Positions 1 to 4,766 of a DNA stretch of 12,754 bases are shown in pieces. The DNA comes from DASQHY01 sp036390175. Lineage in GTDB: Bacteria; Acidobacteriota; Terriglobia; Acidiferrales; UBA7541. A model generated the notes under the pieces. The model saw only the letters and a program-made list of their open reading frames with translations. It was not told the DNA's origin and searched no databases. The stretch's first letter is position 1. Each line of letters starts with the position of its first letter. The stretch is taken from contig DASWCG010000015.1 of the NCBI GenBank assembly GCA_036390175.1, positions 1-12,754 on the forward strand, given 5' to 3'. The translations under genes and the position numbers were made by a program.

Positions 1-1020
1 GTCGTCGGAATTGATGGAGACCACCACGCCGCGCCGGGTCATCAGTGCGGCGTTGTACGGGATGGCGTCGTAGGCTTCGACTTTGTACGCCCACCAATCC
101 GAAAACGTCGAGGCGCCCGCCCCGGCGGCGGCAATTTCTTCGGCGACTTTGTAGCCTTCCAGGACGTGCTGGAAGGTGCGGACTTTGAAGCCGAATTCTT
201 TGGCGACGCGGAGCAGCATGAGGATTTCGTCGGCGCGGTAACAGTGGGAATGGACGTAGCGCCGGCCTTCCAGGACCTCCAGGAGCGGCTCGAGGCGAAG
301 GTCGCGCCGTGGGGGAATCAGGTTCTTTTCGCCGGCGGCGGTGCGGCGATTGTAGTCGTCCCACTGCTTCTTATAGTCCCTGGCTTCGGTGAAGGCGGCG
401 CGGATGGTTTCTTCGACGCCCATGCGCGTGGTGGGGTAGCGGCGCGGGCCGGGGAGGCCGCCGAAATTGCTGCGCTTGGGGTTTTCGCCGAGAGCGAATT
501 TGATTCCGGGGAGCGCGCCTTCGAAAGGAAGTTTGGAAGCGGGCTGGCCCCAGCGGAGCTTGATGACGATGGTCTGGCCGCCGATGGAGTTGGCCGAGCC
601 GTGGAGGATGTTGGCAGCCGTGACGCCGCCGGCAAGGTCGCGGTAGATGTCCACGTCTTCGGGGTTGAGGACGTCGGCGATGTTGGCCATGGAGGAGACG
701 GAGATGCTGCCTTCGTTGACGTCGCCATCCACGGCGATGTGCGAGTGGCAATCAATGATGCCGGGCATGACGTACTGTCCGGCGGCGTCAATGATCTGGG
801 CGCCGTCGGGCGCTTTAATGGATTGACCGACGGCGGCAATCTTGCCGTCGCGGATGAGGATCGAGCCGTGCTCGATCGTGCCGTGAGTGATAGTGAGCAG
901 CGTGGCATTCTGAATGACAATCACTGGCGGAGCATCCGGCGGAGTGGCGGCCCGTGACGGGAGCGCGGCGGACACGGCAAATGCCAAAGCGAACGAAACC
1001 ACTTTCCGTGTGCGGCTCAT
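1..1020 (-). CDS. Exported metal-dependent amidohydrolase, C-terminus beyond left edge
   Basis: The visible part is the first 340 codons, open to the left edge. Residues 1-24 (MSRTRKVV, then a hydrophobic run ending PSRAA) look like a signal peptide, so the enzyme is probably exported. A short beta-sandwich part (residues 33-86) leads into the TIM barrel of the amidohydrolase superfamily. Metal-ligand motifs are present in order: HSH at 92-94 after PGIIDC, HSH at 257-259, QH at 284-285, and SINSDD at 335-340, which carries the usual last-strand Asp. This set is expected of an active mono- or dinuclear hydrolase of the imidazolonepropionase/Xaa-Pro-type exported group. The substrate (dipeptide, cyclic amide or similar) cannot be read from the sequence. 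Its ATG overlaps the TGA of the upstream gene as ATGA, so the two are translationally coupled. The start is well fixed by this overlap and by the signal peptide. Confidence 0.88.
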   Translation of the reverse strand, partial: MSRTRKVVSFALAFAVSAALPSRAATPPDAPPVIVIQNATLLTITHGTIEHGSILIRDGKIAAVGQSIKAPDGAQIIDAAGQYVMPGIIDCHSHIAVDGDVNEGSISVSSMANIADVLNPEDVDIYRDLAGGVTAANILHGSANSIGGQTIVIKLRWGQPASKLPFEGALPGIKFALGENPKRSNFGGLPGPRRYPTTRMGVEETIRAAFTEARDYKKQWDDYNRRTAAGEKNLIPPRRDLRLEPLLEVLEGRRYVHSHCYRADEILMLLRVAKEFGFKVRTFQHVLEGYKVAEEIAAAGAGASTFSDWWAYKVEAYDAIPYNAALMTRRGVVVSINSDD

Positions 1021-2717
1021 CGCTGCCCTCCCCGTTCCGCCGCGGCCGTGGAAGAACTGCCGGGTTTGGCGCCTGTGAATTCGATGGTAAGGCCCTGCAC
1101 GCTGATGGTGCCCTTCATCGTCGTGCCCTCGAAGGTGCCGGTGAAGGTAACGTCGGCGGTTTCCGGGCCGACGGGAATATTGATCGTGAAGCTGAACTTA
1201 TCGGCGCTGACCCAGCCGGTGATCAGCGTAGTGGTGCCGCGGTGGCTGGTGATCGTTCCGAAGAGCGTGCCGTCGGAAGCCATGGTCAAATCCGCCGCCG
1301 CCTCCTCGGGGCCCTCGGGCGTTGTGTACGAGAGCTTCCATCTGCCGGAGAGATCGCCTTTGGGCGGCTCGGTGGGCCGCGCGGGCTCGCGGACTTCGAA
1401 TTTCTCGCCGTCCACGAACATCATCTTTACCCTTGTTTTTTCATTGAAGAGATTGCCGTCGGCAACGACAAGATTGGCGATCTTGCCCGCGTCAATGCTG
1501 CCCAGGCGATCGGCGAGGCCGAAGACTTCAGCGGCGCCGAGCGTAAAGGCGCGGAGAGCCGCGTCCTCGGACAAGCCTGCATCCACAGCTTTCTTCGCGG
1601 CTTTGAGGATATCTTTCGGAGCCGTGATGCCGCCGGAATAAAAGGCGAACTTCACGCCGGCTTTGGCCAGCGCGGCGGGAGACGACGGGGCGCGGTCGCG
1701 AAACCGCAGCGTGCGGAGCGATTCCTCAGCGGTAGGGTCGGCGTCTTTTTCCTTTTCGGGCCATTTCAGATTGACCAGCACAGGAAGTTTTTTCGCGGCA
1801 ACGGCTCCGGCGACTTCGTAGGCCTGCTGGCCGCCGTAAATGGCGGCGCGGACTTTCCAGCGGTCGGCAAGGTCGAGGGCGCGGAGAAGCTGGATGTCGT
1901 TATTGGCGGGAATCAAGACCAGCGCGCGGTCTTCGAGGGCTTCGGCGAGCGTGGCTTCGGTGCGGTCGTAGGGAACACGCTCGACGCCCGCAGGATGCTT
2001 CTCGTAGATAGCTTCGGCTTTTGTGAACCACTCCGTGTCGATAAAGACTTGGTGGACATAAGCGAGAACGCCCATGAGCGAGCCGGGGAAACTCACGAAA
2101 CTTCCGGAGGGCTGCAGAGAAACCGGAACCGCCGCGGAAGCGCGCACCACCATTTCTCCGGGGCGCCCTCCGGCAAGATCCATCACGGCGGATTGTCCAG
2201 GGAAAATACCCACGCGCGGAGACGTCACGGCGGTGGTAAAGCCGGCGTTGCGCCAGGTTTCGATGCGCTTGTCGTCGGCCTTGATTTCATCGGCGGCGCT
2301 GGCCCACGGCGTGGTAGCGGGACGATCTTCCGGGCCGCGCGAGAGGGGCGTTTGCGCGCGCGGTCCGGCGGGCGCGCCACCCGGAGCGGTGGGAGCGGGG
2401 GGAGGCGGAGTCAGGCCGAGGTCGGTGAACGAATCAATCAGGCCGGGATAGACCGTCAGACCCTTGCCGTCAATAACCCAGGCTTCGGGAGGCACCGGGA
2501 TGTCCTTGCCGACGGCGGCGATGACGCCGCGCGCGATGACGATGGTGCCGCCTTCAATCACCGCCCCCGACACGGGCACGATGCGCGCGTTGCGGATGGC
2601 GAAATAACGGGGTTCGCCGCCTTGCGCCGCAGCGGCACGCGGCACAGCGAGCAGCAGAAGGAAACAAATCGCTCCACAGGCGAGCGCCGGATTGCGGAGG
2701 ACACACCGATAAGCCAT
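1017..2717 (-). CDS. Exported amidohydrolase-like protein lacking metal ligands (probable pseudoenzyme)
   Basis: 566 residues. The ATG at 2717 has AAGGAG six bases upstream and opens a clear signal peptide (residues 1-31, ending AAAAQ). The frame stays open upstream, but that extension has no such features. Residues 36-100 match the N-terminal part of an amidohydrolase. At YPGLID (90-95), where the family has HxH, this protein has F97 and D99. The strand equivalent to the partner's VHSH reads LIPANN (268-273), the QH position reads YGGQQ (294-298), and the last-strand Asp region reads FYSGG (359-363). The C-terminal amidohydrolase signature (AALRAFTLGAAEVFGLADRLGSI) is well kept. Residues 454-550 form a separate beta-rich domain (GDLSGRWKLSY onward) that looks like a small beta-barrel. 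The fold is kept but metal catalysis is probably lost, so it may be a structural or regulatory partner of the coupled downstream enzyme. The family call is firm; inactivity is inferred. Confidence 0.85.
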   Translation of the reverse strand: MAYRCVLRNPALACGAICFLLLLAVPRAAAAQGGEPRYFAIRNARIVPVSGAVIEGGTIVIARGVIAAVGKDIPVPPEAWVIDGKGLTVYPGLIDSFTDLGLTPPPPAPTAPGGAPAGPRAQTPLSRGPEDRPATTPWASAADEIKADDKRIETWRNAGFTTAVTSPRVGIFPGQSAVMDLAGGRPGEMVVRASAAVPVSLQPSGSFVSFPGSLMGVLAYVHQVFIDTEWFTKAEAIYEKHPAGVERVPYDRTEATLAEALEDRALVLIPANNDIQLLRALDLADRWKVRAAIYGGQQAYEVAGAVAAKKLPVLVNLKWPEKEKDADPTAEESLRTLRFRDRAPSSPAALAKAGVKFAFYSGGITAPKDILKAAKKAVDAGLSEDAALRAFTLGAAEVFGLADRLGSIDAGKIANLVVADGNLFNEKTRVKMMFVDGEKFEVREPARPTEPPKGDLSGRWKLSYTTPEGPEEAAADLTMASDGTLFGTITSHRGTTTLITGWVSADKFSFTINIPVGPETADVTFTGTFEGTTMKGTISVQGLTIEFTGAKPGSSSTAAAERGGQR

Positions 2718-2790
2718 GCGCAACTCCTTGCCATGACGAATTCGAAGTCTCGTACGACGGGCCTGTTCTGTACTTCCAAGCAGACGCACG

Positions 2791-2819
2791 AGGCTAGCCG
2801 CAAGTTTCCACAGAGTCAA
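2791..2819 (-). promoter_or_regulatory. Candidate sigma-70 promoter for the amidohydrolase pair
   Basis: Read on the minus strand, TTGACT (2814-2819) matches the -35 consensus at five of six positions. It is followed after exactly 17 bases by TAGCCT (2791-2796), a weak -10 that keeps only T, A and the final T. Transcription would start near 2784, giving a leader of about 67 bases before the ATG at 2717. The spacing is good and the -10 is poor, so this is a candidate only. Confidence 0.35.
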
Positions 2820-2901
2820 GAAAAAGCGGGAACGGCCGGCGTTATGCGGGGTGGAAAGGCCGGCGGAAAGACGTTTTGCAATGTGCAGAGTTCGTCTCGT
2901 G

Positions 2902-2998
2902 CCGTTCCAACTTGTTGGGTCTATTTGTTGCAGCAACGACTGTCTCTCAAGCTCTGTGGAACGTATACGTAATTCATAGCTCCAATTAGTTGGAACGG
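2902..2998. repeat. Inverted repeat, 17-nt arms, 63-nt spacer
   Basis: Arm 1 at 2902-2918 reads CCGTTCCAACTTGTTGG. Arm 2 at 2982-2998 reads CCAATTAGTTGGAACGG. The arms are reverse complements at 15 of 17 positions, including a perfect outer 10-mer CCGTTCCAAC/GTTGGAACGG. Each arm is itself partly palindromic (CCAAC-TT-GTTGG in arm 1), as expected of an operator for a dimeric regulator. The right arm lies just upstream of a TAGAAT hexamer at 3002. No target-site duplication is seen at the ends, so a paired operator is a better guess than a mobile element. A folded RNA or cruciform is a further possibility. Confidence 0.6.
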
Positions 2999-3001
2999 TA
3001 C

Positions 3002-3007
3002 TAGAAT
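3002..3007 (+). promoter_or_regulatory. Possible -10 element for the SnoaL/ERCC4 unit
   Basis: TAGAAT matches the -10 consensus at five of six positions and would start transcription near 3014, about 50 bases before the GTG at 3063. No recognisable -35 lies 16-18 bases upstream. That space is instead occupied by the right arm of the inverted repeat (2982-2998), which would suit control by an activator or repressor bound there. Confidence 0.25.
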
Positions 3008-3062
3008 GCAAAATCCGGAACGTTGCATGAGGGGATGAAATCTTACGGGCGGGGTAACCGGC

Positions 3063-3479
3063 GTGGGAAAAGCGCTAACGGCAGAGGATGTCCACCAAAG
3101 CGTGAGGCGCTACTGGGATGCGTTTCGCGCAAAATCGGAACAGCGCTTGCGGGAGCTTTATGGGCGCAGCAGCACGACGTTTGAGGTCGGCGGGCTGCGG
3201 ACGGAGCCAGGAAAGCTGGGCGCGGCGCGGCGCGCGCGGGAATATTTTCACCGCGAGGCGCAGTTCGACGTGCAGCTTGGCGCGGTGGAAGTAGCTCTGC
3301 TAAGCGAAACAACCGCGGTCGCCAGCTACACCTTCAAGTTTCAGGCCAGGCAACGCAGGACCGCGCCGGGGAAAATGCAAGACGAGTCCTTCGACGTGGT
3401 GCGGGCCACGCAGGTCTTCGGAGTGGAAGACGGGGATCTGCGAATTATGCACGAGCACTTCTCGGTGCCGGTGGGATGA
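3063..3479 (+). CDS. SnoaL/NTF2-like domain protein
   Basis: 138 residues, about the size of a single NTF2-fold domain. The N-terminal helix region (residues 7-34, AEDVHQSVRRYWDAFRAKS) is followed by a conical beta-sheet pattern: TTFEVGG (38-44), VQLGAVEVALLSETTAVASYTFKF (70-93) and DVVRATQVFGVEDGDLRIMHEHFSVP (111-136). The ending with WRIxHxHxS-like spacing (LRIMHEHFS) is typical of SnoaL_3 or CaMKII-association-type proteins. Such proteins may bind small ligands, act as minor isomerases or hydrolases, or be structural; no function can be given here. The GTG start is chosen because the same frame has a stop at 3036-3038 and no ATG after it. GGGCGGGG lies upstream as a weak ribosome site. Twelve bases separate its stop from the nuclease gene, so the two are probably co-transcribed. 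Confidence 0.85.
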   Translation: MGKALTAEDVHQSVRRYWDAFRAKSEQRLRELYGRSSTTFEVGGLRTEPGKLGAARRAREYFHREAQFDVQLGAVEVALLSETTAVASYTFKFQARQRRTAPGKMQDESFDVVRATQVFGVEDGDLRIMHEHFSVPVG

Positions 3480-3491
3480 GGGTCTGCAAGC

Positions 3492-4091
3492 ATGCGCAAA
3501 CGCCGGACGCTGATAACTCCACCTCTGAAGTGGCAGATGACGGCGATGCCCGTCGAGCTGCCGGCGCTTCCGGCCGTGGCCCAGCGCGGCGGAACCGAGT
3601 TGCGGACTCCGCGGCCCGTGGTGGTCGTGGATACCCGCGAACAAAATCCATTTTCGTTTGCGCGGTTCAGTGGATGGTTTGCAGGAGTGGAAAAGAAACC
3701 GCTCGAGCTCGGGGACTACACCGTGGCCGGGCTCGAAGCCGCCTGCGTGGTCGAGCGAAAAGACTTGGGCGACTTGGTGAAATCGTTCACGGCGGAGCGT
3801 ACCGTCTTCGTCGAGCGGCTGCGGCGGATGAGCCGCGTCCCGCACGGCTTGCTGGTGATTACCGCCGCGCTGAGCCAGGTGAAGTCGCGCTATCCGCACA
3901 GCGGCGCAAATCCAAATCAAATCACGCAGTCGCTGATTGCTGCTCTTGCGGGCCTGGGCGTGCCGTTTCTGTGCGTCGAGACCCACGAACTGGGCGAAGA
4001 GATTGTCGCGTCCTACCTCTACCACGTGTTTCTTTATGACTGGCTCGAAAAGAACGATTTCGGCCGCGCGCTGTCCGAGGATGATTTGTAA
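3492..4091 (+). CDS. XPF/ERCC4-fold nuclease
   Basis: 199 residues. The core is an ERCC4 nuclease domain (residues about 42-185). VVVDTRE at 44-50 gives the first acidic motif. GD at 74-75 and ERKDLGD at 88-94 form the signature GD...ERKxxxD of XPF/Mus81-type metal-dependent endonucleases. A basic stretch VERLRRMSRVPHG (107-119) and a conserved-looking helical end (NQITQSLIAAL; HELGEEIVASYLYHVFLYDWLE) follow. No helicase part is present, and there is no clear C-terminal helix-hairpin-helix pair, so this is the minimal nuclease form found in some bacteria and phages rather than full XPF. It would be expected to cut branched or flap DNA, but the substrate is not visible. The ATG at 3492 has GAGGG nine bases upstream, overlapping the preceding gene's stop; later ATGs at 3537 and 3546 are alternatives. 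It converges on hicA across 76 bases with no evident terminator. Confidence 0.85.
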   Translation: MRKRRTLITPPLKWQMTAMPVELPALPAVAQRGGTELRTPRPVVVVDTREQNPFSFARFSGWFAGVEKKPLELGDYTVAGLEAACVVERKDLGDLVKSFTAERTVFVERLRRMSRVPHGLLVITAALSQVKSRYPHSGANPNQITQSLIAALAGLGVPFLCVETHELGEEIVASYLYHVFLYDWLEKNDFGRALSEDDL

Positions 4092-4167
4092 TGTCTTTCG
4101 CTGGGCACCATCAATTGAAGACAATCAAATTTCGATCTCGCCGTGGGATGGAAGGGCAAAACTACGT

Positions 4168-4398
4168 TCAGGCACGTTCGAGCAACTCGAAGTAACGGCC
4201 GCGGCCGATTCGGGCGGTGCGCAAAACATTTTTGATAATGAACACGGGAAGCGGGTCGTACCGGGGAACCACGATCGGCCTCTCAATTCCTTCCTTACGG
4301 AAGATCATGTGATCGCCATGCTCTCGAACAAGAATGAACCCCTCCAAATCTAAAACACGAACAAGTTTGCGAAAGTGGATGGGAACGATGCGGGGCAT
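4168..4398 (-). CDS. hicA: HicA-family mRNA interferase toxin
   Basis: 76 residues, a normal HicA length. HicA toxins have a double-stranded-RNA-binding-like fold and cleave mRNA independently of the ribosome. The family pattern is clear: a helix (FRKLVRVLDLEGF, 9-21), then VREHGDHMIFRKEG (24-37), with catalytic His at 30 in the G-x-H motif, then IVVPRYDPLPVFIIKNVLRTARI (41-63), the second strand and helix. All key elements are intact, so the toxin is probably functional. It lies 12 bases after the hicB stop and shares its transcript. No strong ribosome site precedes its ATG, so coupling to hicB translation is likely. GC is about 52% by hand count over 4171-4390, below the fadN sample (about 65%), which fits acquisition by transfer. 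Confidence 0.88.
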   Translation of the reverse strand: MPRIVPIHFRKLVRVLDLEGFILVREHGDHMIFRKEGIERPIVVPRYDPLPVFIIKNVLRTARIGRGRYFELLERA

Positions 4399-4410
4399 GC
4401 AATGAGCCCG

Positions 4411-4719
4411 CTAATCAGTGGGGACAAAAACATGAAGGAGCGCGTGACGCACCACGCGATTTCGACGGAACACTTTGCCGCGACGCTCGAAACCAGCTTC
4501 CCTGAGTATGTTCTCGAGAGCGCCCATCCGTGCAGACTCCTCGAGAAACAGAGAGAGGGCCTCGCGCAGCCGAGACTTGGCCTGAGCGGCCGAGTCCCCG
4601 CAACTGGAAATATCAAGTTCCGGATTGAAGGCAACGTAGGTTGCCCCCTCTTTCCAGACTTGCGCGTTGAGAGAGATTCCTCTCCCGTTTTTCTTGTCTG
4701 AAGTGAGCGCATTACCCAT
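4411..4719 (-). CDS. hicB: HicB-family antitoxin
   Basis: 102 residues from the ATG at 4719. The partial RNase H-like fold of HicB is recognisable: ISLNAQVWKEGATYVAFNPELDISSCGDS (15-43), then the helix AAQAKSRLREALSLFLEES (44-62). After this comes a short tail (GALENILREAGFERRGKVFRR) rather than a clear ribbon-helix-helix DNA-binding domain. HicB would neutralise HicA by binding its active site and may repress the shared promoter. The frame is open further upstream to a TTG at 4770, but the promoter at 4730-4758 places the transcript start just before 4719. I therefore choose this ATG, which would make the message almost leaderless; a GTG at about 4728 is an alternative. The order hicB then hicA, with 12 bases between, is common in this family. 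Confidence 0.82.
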   Translation of the reverse strand: MGNALTSDKKNGRGISLNAQVWKEGATYVAFNPELDISSCGDSAAQAKSRLREALSLFLEESARMGALENILREAGFERRGKVFRRNRVVRHALLHVFVPTD

Positions 4720-4729
4720 TGTACCCACT

Positions 4730-4758
4730 ACTGTAAAACGTGATCGGCCCCGCGTCAA
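4730..4758 (-). promoter_or_regulatory. Sigma-70 promoter for hicBA
   Basis: On the minus strand, TTGACG (4753-4758, five of six) is followed by exactly 17 bases and then TACAGT (4730-4735, four of six, keeping T, A, A and the final T). The predicted start falls about three bases before the hicB ATG at 4719. The -35 lies only eight bases past the stop codon of the fadN-like gene, so hicBA has its own promoter directly against the end of that gene. Confidence 0.5.
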
Positions 4759-4766
4759 TCCTCCCT

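Larger units (their letters stand above)
2718..3062. other. Divergent intergenic region, 345 bp, rich in repeats
   Basis: This is the only gap over 300 bases. It separates the minus-strand amidohydrolase pair from the plus-strand SnoaL/ERCC4 unit, so it must hold both promoters. Its right part (about 2880-3020) is visibly more AT-rich than the coding DNA. It contains a long inverted repeat (2902-2918 with 2982-2998), a perfect palindrome ACGTATACGT (2961-2970), a short palindrome GTTGCAGCAAC (2927-2937), a 10-base inverted repeat TTCCACAGAG (2806-2815) with CTCTGTGGAA (2952-2961), and GGCCGGCG twice about 24 bases apart near 2834 and 2858. I see no convincing small gene: the minus frame open across it has no plausible start or ribosome site. 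Confidence 0.7.

Noticed and set aside
2805..2813. DnaA-box-like TTTCCACAG, with a similar TGTGGAA near 2956, considered as part of an origin
   Set aside because: Only about seven of nine positions match TTATCCACA, there are just two sites, and no AT-rich unwinding element or dnaA/dnaN gene is present.
954..2972. Long plus-strand open frame (672 codons) opposite the amidohydrolase-like gene
   Set aside because: Its translation is Gly/Arg/Ala-rich with no domain, signal or ribosome site. It mirrors a minus-strand gene with recognisable family motifs and a strong ribosome site; long antisense frames are expected at this GC content.
2902..2998. Inverted repeat considered as a miniature transposable element
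   Set aside because: No target-site duplication at either end and only one copy in the window; an operator pair is the simpler explanation.
3300..4124. Minus-strand open frame (274 codons) opposite the SnoaL and ERCC4 genes
   Set aside because: It spans two convincing plus-strand genes with family motifs, and its own translation matches nothing recognisable.
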